This document shows, in pieces, positions 25,065 through 33,186 of a stretch of DNA of 44,810 nucleotides. Position 1 is the first letter of the stretch. The number at the start of each line of letters is the position of its first letter. The notes beneath the pieces were generated by a model that searched no databases, was not told where the DNA came from, and saw only the letters and a program-made list of their open reading frames with translations. The translations under genes and the position numbers were made by a program. Source of the stretch: Aphodoplasma sp045626925 (lineage in GTDB: Bacteria > Bacillota > Clostridia > UBA1381 > UMGS1253); contig JAZUQZ010000019.1 in assembly GCA_045626925.1 (NCBI GenBank), positions 1-44,810 of the forward strand. Reading direction: 5' to 3'.

Positions 25065-26735
25065 TTAAAACAAACCAACTATCTCGCCACTTTCAAGAAT
25101 ATCAATACTTTCAGCAGATGGCTTTTTGGGAAGACCGGGCATTGTCATAATGTCGCCTGTTTGAACCACAATAAAGCCTGCACCGGCACTTACTCTAACT
25201 TCTGATACATTGATTTTAAAGCCTTCGGGACGACCAAGCAGTTTCGGATTATCTGAAAGTGAATATTGTGTTTTTGCCATACAAATCGGAAGATTTGCAT
25301 AACCTAAATCTGTGAGTGTTTTTAACTGTTTTTTAGCCTTGGCACTGTAGATTACACCCTCGCCACCATAAATTTGTTTTGTAAGTGTTTGGATTTTATC
25401 TTCGATACTCATATCAACACTGTACAATGGTGTATAATCTGCTTGCTTTTTGTCAAGTGTTTCAAGCACCATGTTTGCAAGCTCAATACCACCCTCGCCA
25501 CCTTTTGCAAATACTTCACTTTTTGCACACAAAACATCAAGCTTTGCGCAAAGATTTTTTACAATATTTATTTCCTCATCTGTATCAGTATCGAACACAT
25601 TTAGTGCAACAACAACAGGAAGACCAAATTTTTTCATATTTTCAATGTGTTTTTCAAGATTTGCCAAACCTTTTTTTAACGCATCAATATTTTCTTCTTT
25701 AAGGTTATCTTTCAATACACCGCCATTATATTTTAGCGCGCGTATTGTGGCTACAATTACTGCCATATCAGGCTTTAAGTCCGCCATACGACATTTTATA
25801 TCAAGAAATTTTTCAGCGCCCAAATCAGCACCAAAACCTGCCTCTGTAACAACATAATCCCCAAGCTTTAGTGCAAGTTTTGTTGCACGCACACTATTAC
25901 AACCGTGAGCGATATTTGCAAATGGTCCGCCATGCATCAAACACGGTGTGTTTTCAAGCGTTTGAATAAGATTTGGTTTTATTGCATCTTTTAATAGAAG
26001 CGTCATAGCACCATCTGCTTTTAAATCTTTTGCTGTTATTGGCTTTCCCTCATAATTATATGCAACGATAATTTTTCCGAGTCTTTTCTTTAAATCATCG
26101 ATATCATCAGCCAGACAAAGTATTGCCATAACTTCTGATGCAACAGTAATCATAAATCCGTCCTCGCGCACAAAGCCGTTTGCTTTGCCACCAAGGCCAA
26201 TAACCGTAGAACGCAACGCTCTGTCATTCATATCCATAACGCGCTTCCACACAATTGTACGAGCATCAATTTCAAGAGTATTTCCTTGATGAATATGATT
26301 GTCAAGCATCGCAGCAAGGAGGTTGTTTGCTGCTGTGATAGCGTGCATATCTCCTGTAAAGTGAAGATTTATATCTTCCATAGGAACAACCTGGGCATAT
26401 CCGCCACCTGCTGCGCCACCCTTTACCCCCATGACGGGACCAAGTGATGGCTCGCGCAGAGCTATTATAGCATTTTTATTAAGCTTTGAAAGCGCTTGTC
26501 CAAGACCAACAGTTGTAGTTGTTTTTCCTTCACCTGCAGGCGTAGGATTTATGGCTGTAACTAATATGAGTTTGCCATTTTCGTTATTTTTCACCCTTTT
26601 TTCAAGTTCATCCGTAAGCTTGGCTTTATATGGTCCATACATATAAAGTTCATTAGCTTTTATGCCTGCCTTTTTAGCTACATCAGCTATTGGAAGCATA
26701 TGACATTGTTGTGCTATTTGAATATCTGAAAGCAT
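25065..26735 (-). CDS. fhs: Formate-tetrahydrofolate ligase Fhs
   Basis: ATP-dependent synthesis of 10-formyl-THF from formate and THF, feeding purine synthesis and, in acetogens, the methyl branch of the Wood-Ljungdahl pathway. 556 residues, the family norm. The P-loop TPAGEGKT is at 65-72, and REPSLGPVMGVKGGAAGGGY and SAGAGFIVVQTGDIMTMPGLP are recognisable. The ribosome site TTGGAGGGC is strong. The gene leads the minus-strand run that continues into tsaE. 10-formyl-THF is the cofactor used by PurN and PurH', both encoded in this window. The presence of fhs alone does not show acetogenesis. Confidence 0.97.
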   Translation of the reverse strand: MLSDIQIAQQCHMLPIADVAKKAGIKANELYMYGPYKAKLTDELEKRVKNNENGKLILVTAINPTPAGEGKTTTTVGLGQALSKLNKNAIIALREPSLGPVMGVKGGAAGGGYAQVVPMEDINLHFTGDMHAITAANNLLAAMLDNHIHQGNTLEIDARTIVWKRVMDMNDRALRSTVIGLGGKANGFVREDGFMITVASEVMAILCLADDIDDLKKRLGKIIVAYNYEGKPITAKDLKADGAMTLLLKDAIKPNLIQTLENTPCLMHGGPFANIAHGCNSVRATKLALKLGDYVVTEAGFGADLGAEKFLDIKCRMADLKPDMAVIVATIRALKYNGGVLKDNLKEENIDALKKGLANLEKHIENMKKFGLPVVVALNVFDTDTDEEINIVKNLCAKLDVLCAKSEVFAKGGEGGIELANMVLETLDKKQADYTPLYSVDMSIEDKIQTLTKQIYGGEGVIYSAKAKKQLKTLTDLGYANLPICMAKTQYSLSDNPKLLGRPEGFKINVSEVRVSAGAGFIVVQTGDIMTMPGLPKKPSAESIDILESGEIVGLF

Positions 26736-26906
26736 AATTGGTTGCCCTCCAAAAAATATTTATGTATTTATTATAGTAATTATATGACTTAATAAAACAA
26801 CAAGATTATACCGGCGCACCGAATATGTTTTTGCTTGTTTTTGATATGGACTGAATATTTGTATTATCAAACCCTAAAGAAAAGTCAAGTTTCATTTGCT
26901 GCATCA

Positions 26907-26935
26907 ATTATATCACACCACACAAAAATAGTCAA
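26907..26935 (-). promoter_or_regulatory. Sigma-A-type promoter upstream of fhs, with a long leader
   Basis: On the minus strand TTGACT (26930-26935), a 17-base spacer and TATAAT (26907-26912). The predicted start is about 165 bases from the fhs ATG. The leader between 26736 and 26900 holds a possible TTTGATA/TATCAAA stem and a short GC hairpin (CCGGCGCACCG on the plus strand), but no riboswitch class I can name. Confidence 0.75.
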
Positions 26936-26975
26936 ATTAAGCCTCAAAAATATTCTTGTTTTTCTAAAAAAAAGA

Positions 26976-27011
26976 AAACACTGATGAGATATATTTCATC
27001 AGTGTTTTTTA
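26976..27011. terminator. Terminator after the sodium/solute symporter gene
   Basis: AACACTGATGA / TCATCAGTGTT stem (about 26978-27007) with a short A+T loop and T runs on both strands; it begins 6-8 bases after the symporter stop codon on the minus strand. Confidence 0.9.
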
Positions 27012-27016
27012 TATTA

Positions 27017-28552
27017 CTAATCGTCTATTGAATTATTTGTAGCCTTCTCAAAGATTGCCTCCACCTCAGCTGAAGGCTTTTTGTCGATAAGTGTTACAAC
27101 TATCGCTGCAACTGCGCCGAGTATAAATCCTGGAATAATTTCATAAATTCCCGTTACTGCTGTAAGTGTAGCACCATCACAAACAGGTAGCCATAGCCAC
27201 AACATATCAACTAAAGCACCAACTACAATACCTGCAACAGCACCTTTGTATGTAAAGCGTTTCCAGAAAAGTGATAATAGCACTGCAGGGCCAAACGCAG
27301 CACCAAATATACCCCATGCATTTGAAACAAGGTTCATAATAGCCTGAGCTGCACCTCCTTCACTGCTTGCAATAAAGTATGCAATAACCGCAATAACCAA
27401 AACAATTAAACGGCTTACCCAAAGCATTTCTTTGTTTGAAGCGTTTTTACGGATGATCGGCTTATATAAATCGCTTGCAAAAGAAGATGCCGCAACCAAA
27501 AGCTGAGAGTCTGCTGTTGACATTGATGCTGCAATTATTGCTGCGAGCAGAAGACCTGCGATAAATGCAGGGAATACATCACGAGCAAGTTCTACAAAAA
27601 TCAGAGACTGCTGACCATTTGCAAGCAAAACTTCTGAAAGGTCTGTACCGTTTGAATACACAAACATTCTTCCAAGGTATGCAATTATAATTGCAGCTGC
27701 CAAGGAAAGCACAACCCAAATGATTGCAACCGTAGCTGACTTTTTAACCATTGATGGCTTCTCAATTGCCATAAATCTTACAATAATATGAGGCATACCA
27801 AAATAACCAAGTCCCCAACCAAGTCCTGACAAAATGTCTTTCCAACTTGCGTTAAAAAAGTTTGCTACAAACTTAAATTCTTCCCCATTAGGCCCTTGAT
27901 ACACTGTTGCAAGAGCCGCAGGCTCAAGATCTCTTGTAAAGCCCACAACAACAGGTACAATCAAAAGCGCACCAAGCATCAAAAGTCCCTGGAAAAAGTC
28001 TGTCCAACAAACTGCTTTAAATCCACCAAGGAAAGTGTATGCCAATACGATTATCGCAAAAATAATCATTGCAGTAGACTTTGAAAGTTCCGGAATAAGC
28101 GTTGTAAATACATCCGAACCAGCAACAAATGCTGATGCAACATAAATCGTAAAGCAAACCAGAAATACTATAGCGCAAATAATACTAAGCGTATAGCTTT
28201 TTGAAACAAAACGATTTGAAAGGTACTGAGGAAGCGTAATAGCATCCCCTGATGCCTTTGAAAATTTACGAAGCCTCTTTGCCACTAATATCCAGTTTGC
28301 TGCTGTACCAATAGCAAGTCCAATACCAATCCATGCCTGACCAAAGCCAAAAGCCAATATGCTTCCAGGCAACCCCATCAAAAGCCACGCGCTCATATCA
28401 GAAGCTTGTGCACTCATTGCCGTTACCCATGGTCCCATTGATCTGCCACCCAAAAAATAATCCTTTTCTGTTGCACTTTTTGACTTAAAGAAAAACAAAA
28501 TGCCTATTGTCACCATTGCAATAAAGTACAACGCAAATGCTAAAATATCCAC
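27017..28552 (-). CDS. putP: Sodium/proline symporter PutP (SSS family)
   Basis: A 511-residue membrane transporter of the sodium:solute symporter family with about 13 hydrophobic segments. Features: FFFKSKSATEKDYFLGGRSMGPWVTAMSAQASDMSAW near the N-terminus, the AFVAGSDVFTT region, LAYTFLGGFKAVCWTDFFQG, and IIAASMSTADSQLLVAASSFASD with the sodium-site serines. These match PutP-type proline carriers; the substrate is inferred, and a close relative for another amino acid cannot be excluded. It has its own promoter and terminator, so it is a single-gene unit. Confidence 0.88.
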   Translation of the reverse strand: MDILAFALYFIAMVTIGILFFFKSKSATEKDYFLGGRSMGPWVTAMSAQASDMSAWLLMGLPGSILAFGFGQAWIGIGLAIGTAANWILVAKRLRKFSKASGDAITLPQYLSNRFVSKSYTLSIICAIVFLVCFTIYVASAFVAGSDVFTTLIPELSKSTAMIIFAIIVLAYTFLGGFKAVCWTDFFQGLLMLGALLIVPVVVGFTRDLEPAALATVYQGPNGEEFKFVANFFNASWKDILSGLGWGLGYFGMPHIIVRFMAIEKPSMVKKSATVAIIWVVLSLAAAIIIAYLGRMFVYSNGTDLSEVLLANGQQSLIFVELARDVFPAFIAGLLLAAIIAASMSTADSQLLVAASSFASDLYKPIIRKNASNKEMLWVSRLIVLVIAVIAYFIASSEGGAAQAIMNLVSNAWGIFGAAFGPAVLLSLFWKRFTYKGAVAGIVVGALVDMLWLWLPVCDGATLTAVTGIYEIIPGFILGAVAAIVVTLIDKKPSAEVEAIFEKATNNSIDD

Positions 28553-28596
28553 TCTTTTTCATTCCCCTTTTTTATAAATTTTCATACTGTTTTATA

Positions 28597-28625
28597 ATTA
28601 TACCATAAAAACAAACAAAATTCAA
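28597..28625 (-). promoter_or_regulatory. Sigma-A-type promoter of putP
   Basis: Minus strand TTGAAT (28620-28625), a 17-base spacer and TATAAT (28597-28602), about 45 bases upstream of the putP start. Confidence 0.8.
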
Positions 28626-28725
28626 TATTTTATGCAAAAATTATACTATAAAATCAATATATTCGATATCCTTGTTTTTAAAGTATTCTTGTGCTATGCT
28701 ATTTTGTGTATATGGTTAAATAAAA

Positions 28726-28754
28726 GGCATTGCTCAAAAGAGCAATGCTTTTTT
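28726..28754. terminator. Terminator after sdaAA
   Basis: GCATTGCTC / GAGCAATGC (28727-28735 and 28740-28748) around AAAA, T6 on the plus strand and a TTTTA tail on the minus strand. It ends the four-gene operon that starts at 32405. Confidence 0.9.
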
Positions 28755-28766
28755 GTATGCTGTTCA

Positions 28767-29615
28767 TTATTTTTTAGCGAATAATTTTTCTCCCCACTTG
28801 CGACCTGTCTTTGTGTCAGCAAGCCCTGCACGCGATGTTTCACGCAAACTTTCATTCATAAGTTCTCCAGCTTGCTTCATTGCTTCGACAGTTTCGTCAA
28901 AAGGAATTACACTTTCTATGCCGGCAAGCGACATATCAATAGCCAAAAGTGCCTGAGCTGCACCAAATGCATTGCGCTTTATGCAAGGAGATTCAACTAA
29001 ACCTGCAACAGGGTCACACACAAGACCCATTATAGCTTTCAGTGTCATCGCAGCAGCATCAAAACTCTGTTTTGCACTTCCGCCACAAAGCCACACGCCC
29101 GCAGCAGCAGCCATAGCCGAAGCTGAACCACACTCTGCTTGACATCCATGACACGCACCGGCTATTGAAGCGTGCTCTGCTATAAATCGTCCAACCAACC
29201 CTGCTATAAACAGAGCATCTACAACCTTGTTATCATCACAGTTTGTTCTGTTTTGAACAGTAATCAAAACGCCCGGCAAAATGCCACACGACCCTGCAGT
29301 AGGTGCTGCCACAATTCTGCCCATAGCAGAATTTATATTTGCTACACCCATCGCAATCGCTGCAGCACGCGTATATTCTTCTTTGGCACTGGTATAAAGT
29401 CTGTGCCCTTCTCCACCTGTCATGCCACTTTTTGAAATGATGGGCATATCTACTCCTTTTTGAGCAGATGAACGCATTATATCCCACATTTTTGCCATGT
29501 TTTCAACGAGTACATCTTTGCTCATAGCAGAGTTTTCTATTTCAAGTTTCAAAGCAGCCTCAAACAAATCACCGTTGTTAGCTTCAATTGCATTATATAT
29601 TTGTGATATATTCAA
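28767..29615 (-). CDS. sdaAA: L-serine dehydratase, iron-sulfur, alpha subunit
   Basis: Catalytic subunit of the oxygen-sensitive [4Fe-4S] serine dehydratase, which converts L-serine to pyruvate and ammonia. 282 residues. SGMTGGEGHRLY, APTAGSCGILPG (C110), ACHGCQAECGSASAMAAA and VCDPVAGLVESPC (C200, C211) give the cysteines that hold the cluster. It lies 14 bases downstream of sdaAB. The two-subunit form is usual in Firmicutes. Its place behind an epimerase-like and a DapA-like gene is unusual and suggests both branches yield pyruvate. Confidence 0.95.
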   Translation of the reverse strand: MNISQIYNAIEANNGDLFEAALKLEIENSAMSKDVLVENMAKMWDIMRSSAQKGVDMPIISKSGMTGGEGHRLYTSAKEEYTRAAAIAMGVANINSAMGRIVAAPTAGSCGILPGVLITVQNRTNCDDNKVVDALFIAGLVGRFIAEHASIAGACHGCQAECGSASAMAAAAGVWLCGGSAKQSFDAAAMTLKAIMGLVCDPVAGLVESPCIKRNAFGAAQALLAIDMSLAGIESVIPFDETVEAMKQAGELMNESLRETSRAGLADTKTGRKWGEKLFAKK

Positions 29616-29629
29616 CAGTGTTCACCTGC

Positions 29630-30292
29630 CTATACAAGTTTCTTTATGTTTGATGCTTTAATGATTTCGTCGATTTTCAATACTTTTTCAACAATTTCGT
29701 CGCATATCGGATTATCGGTTTCAACTATCATCATCTCTTCACCCGGAATTTTTCTGTAAAGAGCCAAGAAAGCAATATTTACTCCGTATTGAGCAAAAAT
29801 TGTTGAAACTTTTGAAACAACACCAACAACATCTTTATGAATTGTTATAAGCGTGTCATGTTCGCATGAAAGTCGAATGTCATACCCATCAATTTCCGTT
29901 GCACGAATACGACCACCACCAACGGATGCAGCAGTAATTTGTGTATGGGTGCCCTCGCCCCATAATTCAATAACTGCAGTATTTGGCTCATATTTTTCAT
30001 CAAGCCCTTCTTCCCACACAACACAAATTTCCACACCACGCTCTTTTGCGATTTCGTACGAATTGACAATATTTTCGTCATCTGGTCTATAACCTAAAAG
30101 ACCGCCAATTAGCGCTGTATCAGTGCCATGTCCTTTGCCTGTATCGGAAAAAGAATTATATAGATGTATTACAGCTTTGTCTATTTTTTTATTAAAAATA
30201 TTTTGAGCTGCATTACCTATTTTTACTGCGCCTGCAGTATGTGAACTTGATGGTCCAATCATGACCGGGCCAATTATATCAAATATATTCAT
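29630..30292 (-). CDS. sdaAB: L-serine dehydratase, iron-sulfur, beta subunit
   Basis: 220 residues from the ATG at 30292. The N-terminal part has IIGPVMIGPSSSHTAGAVKIG, the serine dehydratase beta domain, and the C-terminal about 75 residues form an ACT domain (LITIHKDVVGVVSKVSTIFA), a probable serine sensor. The start lies one base after the stop of the DapA-like gene, which argues for translational coupling; a longer frame to 30340 would overlap that gene heavily. Confidence 0.94.
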   Translation of the reverse strand: MNIFDIIGPVMIGPSSSHTAGAVKIGNAAQNIFNKKIDKAVIHLYNSFSDTGKGHGTDTALIGGLLGYRPDDENIVNSYEIAKERGVEICVVWEEGLDEKYEPNTAVIELWGEGTHTQITAASVGGGRIRATEIDGYDIRLSCEHDTLITIHKDVVGVVSKVSTIFAQYGVNIAFLALYRKIPGEEMMIVETDNPICDEIVEKVLKIDEIIKASNIKKLV

Positions 30293-30293
30293 A

Positions 30294-31355
30294 CTAATCC
30301 AACCACTTATCAAGATTTTCGCGTACAAAATCATCATCACTTAGATGTGGATACATCTTATATACGCGTTCGATTTCATCGATTTGTCCAGGAGACACTG
30401 TTTCATCAGGATTTAAGCAAAGCATATTTTCATAGATACCCTGCTTTTTAAGAATATAATGAAGGCCGGCTATACATCCTGCAAAATCATTTGCTGTATC
30501 AAAGAAAGCAGCATTTGCATCTGTAACTTCATTTGCAAGCTGAAGCATTTCAACGCTAATCGAATCCTTCTTCTTTTCTTTTTTGATTTTCTCAAATATT
30601 TCAACGACGCGTTTTGTCCATACGCACCAATGTCCAAGCAAACCGCCCTCAAAGCTCTTCTCATAAGTTTTCCCATCAACTTCAAACTTATACTTTGTAA
30701 GAAGATCAATTACAATATTGTCGTCATTTCCTGTATAAAGAGTAATCTCATCACGGCGAGGACTTGTTGCAGCAGCGCGTACTACATCAAGAGTTTGATA
30801 TCTGTTGAATGGTGCGCTCTTAATTGCAACAACATTATCTATTGCACACAATCTCTTCCAATAATCGAACGAGAACACCTTGCCGCCAACTGACCTTTGA
30901 AGATAAAACCCTACTACAGGCATAATTTTTGCAACTTCTTCTGTGCGTTTTATCATCATATCTTCATCATAATCACTAAGACCGCCAGGGCTAAGCAATA
31001 CGACATCATAACCAAGCTCTTTTGCAAGAGTTGCCTCTTTAACTGCTTGTTCAATCTTGCCACATACACCTGCAACTCTTACAAGTGTTTTGCCTGTCTT
31101 TTTTTCATAGTTATCCATTTCTTCGGCAGCGATTTTGAGCACAGGCTCAAAAAGACCGATTTCTGGGTCACGAATTTCAAATTGTGTTGTATGTACAGCA
31201 ACAGCCAAACCGCCTACACCTGCATCAAGATAATAACGCAAAAGTGCGCGCTCGCGTCTTTCGTCAAGCTTTCTCTCGTTATTTAGTACAAGTGGTGTTG
31301 CAGGGATAACTGTTCCCTCTGCTAGTTTTTTTAAAGCAATTTCATGTCTGTTCAT
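30294..31355 (-). CDS. DapA-family aldolase/lyase of unknown substrate
   Basis: A 353-residue TIM-barrel protein of the dihydrodipicolinate synthase/N-acetylneuraminate lyase superfamily, longer than DapA (about 290). The Schiff-base lysine is probably K179 (VVAIKSAPF) and the tyrosine Y151 (VVGFYLQRSVGG). The usual GTTGE phosphate/keto-acid loop is replaced by HTTQFE at 55-60, so I do not call it dapA. Such enzymes cleave or form pyruvate-containing substrates. It follows the epimerase-like gene by 33 bases and is coupled to sdaAB. The substrate is unknown. Confidence 0.8.
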   Translation of the reverse strand: MNRHEIALKKLAEGTVIPATPLVLNNERKLDERRERALLRYYLDAGVGGLAVAVHTTQFEIRDPEIGLFEPVLKIAAEEMDNYEKKTGKTLVRVAGVCGKIEQAVKEATLAKELGYDVVLLSPGGLSDYDEDMMIKRTEEVAKIMPVVGFYLQRSVGGKVFSFDYWKRLCAIDNVVAIKSAPFNRYQTLDVVRAAATSPRRDEITLYTGNDDNIVIDLLTKYKFEVDGKTYEKSFEGGLLGHWCVWTKRVVEIFEKIKKEKKKDSISVEMLQLANEVTDANAAFFDTANDFAGCIAGLHYILKKQGIYENMLCLNPDETVSPGQIDEIERVYKMYPHLSDDDFVRENLDKWLD

Positions 31356-31388
31356 GACAATCTTCCTTCCTGTATGTAGTTTGTTATA

Positions 31389-32405
31389 TTAAAACTTACC
31401 TTTTTTCTCTTCAAAATGTGTAGGCTTTCCAAGCGAACGACCGCCATCTTTTATCCATTCTGCCTGCCACTCAATAAGCTTGTTAACAGAAACAGTCGGA
31501 TAACCAAACAAATCGCACATTTTTGAGGAATCGTTTAGAAGCGCTGTGTTCTCTTCTTCACCAACAAATATAGGCTCTATATCAAATAAACGGCCAAACT
31601 CCATAGCAGTTTTTCTTGTTGAAATAATTTCAGGGCCTGTAACATTTACAATATTGTACGATGAGTCTGCATGAAGCAAACCACGAATTGCAATTTCATT
31701 TGCATCACCCTGCCAAATACAATTATAGCAGCTGTTTAAAAGCGAAATAGGTGTCTTATTGATTACGCTTTGTGCTATATCATACAAAACGCCATAACGC
31801 AAATCTACTGCGTAATTTAATCTGTATGCAAAAATCTTTGTTCCGTATGTCTTTGCAGCATACTCAAACATTCTCTCTCTTGCAAGACAGCTCATTGCAT
31901 ATTCACCTGTTGGAAGTGGCTTAATCTGCTCTGTGCAACCGCCACTATGTACAGGTACAAACGGATATATATTACCAGATGAGAATACAACTATATTTGA
32001 TGTTTTAAAACGCTCTGCAACAAGTGATGGAAGCCATGCATTCATTGCCCATGTCAAATACTCACTACCATCTGTTCCAAATTTGCGACCAGCCATATAT
32101 ATAACATTTTCGCAATCAGGAAGCTTGTCAAGAGCTTTTGGCTCAAGCATATCACACGAAATTGTTTCTACACCATTATCCTTTAAAAGTTGTGTTGCAA
32201 TCGGGTCGCTAAAACGCGAAACAGCAATAACCTTTTTATCTACGCCGGCAGCTTTGCAAGCGTTTGCTGCAAGTGTGCAAAGCGTTGGCCCCATTTTTCC
32301 GCCCGCGCCAAGCACCATAATATCACCCTTTATTTTTTTCATGTCTTCAACAAGTTTGTCAGAAGGTGTTGTTAAAAGCGCATTAAGTTTCTCTTCAGTC
32401 CACAT
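31389..32405 (-). CDS. NAD(P)-binding epimerase/dehydratase-like protein
   Basis: 338 residues of the extended short-chain dehydrogenase fold. The Rossmann motif GAGGKMG is at 33-39, with SSGNIYP at 142-148 in the position of the catalytic Ser. The catalytic YxxxK is not intact: Y169 is followed by AMSC, so C173 replaces the lysine. The protein therefore may not be a normal epimerase. It is first in an operon with a DapA-like lyase and serine dehydratase, from a strong promoter, and probably acts on the same substrate as the lyase. Confidence 0.8.
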   Translation of the reverse strand: MWTEEKLNALLTTPSDKLVEDMKKIKGDIMVLGAGGKMGPTLCTLAANACKAAGVDKKVIAVSRFSDPIATQLLKDNGVETISCDMLEPKALDKLPDCENVIYMAGRKFGTDGSEYLTWAMNAWLPSLVAERFKTSNIVVFSSGNIYPFVPVHSGGCTEQIKPLPTGEYAMSCLARERMFEYAAKTYGTKIFAYRLNYAVDLRYGVLYDIAQSVINKTPISLLNSCYNCIWQGDANEIAIRGLLHADSSYNIVNVTGPEIISTRKTAMEFGRLFDIEPIFVGEEENTALLNDSSKMCDLFGYPTVSVNKLIEWQAEWIKDGGRSLGKPTHFEEKKGKF

Positions 32406-32448
32406 CAGTATGCATCTCCTTTATTTTTAATTAAACTAATTCCAAATC

Positions 32449-32477
32449 AGTATATCATTTTTAGAAGTAATTGTCAA
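32449..32477 (-). promoter_or_regulatory. Strong sigma-A-type promoter of the epimerase/DapA-like/sdaA operon
   Basis: Minus strand TTGACA (32472-32477), a 17-base spacer and TATACT (32449-32454), about 40 bases upstream of the first gene. The ribosome site AAAGGAG lies 8-10 bases before its ATG. Confidence 0.85.
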
Positions 32478-32500
32478 TAAAATTGCATATATTTTAAGGC

Positions 32501-33157
32501 TCAATCCCCTTTTTTAGTTATAGGTTCGTTTTTATCGCTCGCAAGTGGTAAATTCCATCTAAAATAAGCCGAAAAGCACCGTATTATAAATATGGATATA
32601 ACGCCTGCAACTGCCACCCACCATGCATGTGCTACATAATACAGCAAATATGTAATAAGCGCACCTGCTGTAGAGGCACAGGCATATATGTGCTTTCTAA
32701 ATATACACGGCATTTCACATGCAAAAATATCACGCAGAACTCCGCCACCTACACCAGTTATTGTACCGACAAAAAGATTCAAAAATAATCCATCAAAACC
32801 TGCACGCATAGAATATGTTACACCAAGCACCGTAAAAGCACCCAATCCAATTGAGTCCATAATAAATATTACTGCGTCATACACAGTTTGATTTTTTAAA
32901 AAAATCTTTCTTATGCCCGGTATAAATAGTATTATAGCAACACTAATCGCTATAATTGTAAATATTGGGGTTTTAAACATTTCGGGCGGAAAATGACCAA
33001 GCGTAATGTCTCTGATATAGCCTCCACCGACTGCGGTCACTATACCAAGAACAATTACTCCAAAAACATCCATCCTTTTCTCTATTGCAAGTATTGCGCC
33101 CGATGCAGCAAAAGCAATGGTGCCTATTATGTTTAAAACAAAAATAAACAAATCCAT
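32501..33157 (-). CDS. TRIC-family cation channel (UPF0126/YicG-like)
   Basis: A 218-residue membrane protein with two homologous three-helix repeats, each bearing a glycine-rich TAVGGGYIRD / TGVGGGVLRDIF element. Bacterial members form trimeric potassium channels related to the animal TRIC channels. Six to seven hydrophobic segments are visible, and a charged tail (ASDKNEPITKKGD). It follows the antiporter gene by 29 bases and is probably co-transcribed with it; together they suggest cation balance. No clear terminator separates it from the next operon's promoter. Confidence 0.9.
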   Translation of the reverse strand: MDLFIFVLNIIGTIAFAASGAILAIEKRMDVFGVIVLGIVTAVGGGYIRDITLGHFPPEMFKTPIFTIIAISVAIILFIPGIRKIFLKNQTVYDAVIFIMDSIGLGAFTVLGVTYSMRAGFDGLFLNLFVGTITGVGGGVLRDIFACEMPCIFRKHIYACASTAGALITYLLYYVAHAWWVAVAGVISIFIIRCFSAYFRWNLPLASDKNEPITKKGD

Positions 33158-33186
33158 AATTATCTCTTTCCTTTATATTCGTTTGC

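Noticed and set aside
26736..26906. Tetrahydrofolate riboswitch before fhs
   Set aside because: The conserved core of the class could not be recognised; kept only as an unexplained leader.
30294..31355. Naming the lyase dapA
   Set aside because: The GTTGE loop is missing, the protein is longer, and no lysine-pathway gene is nearby.
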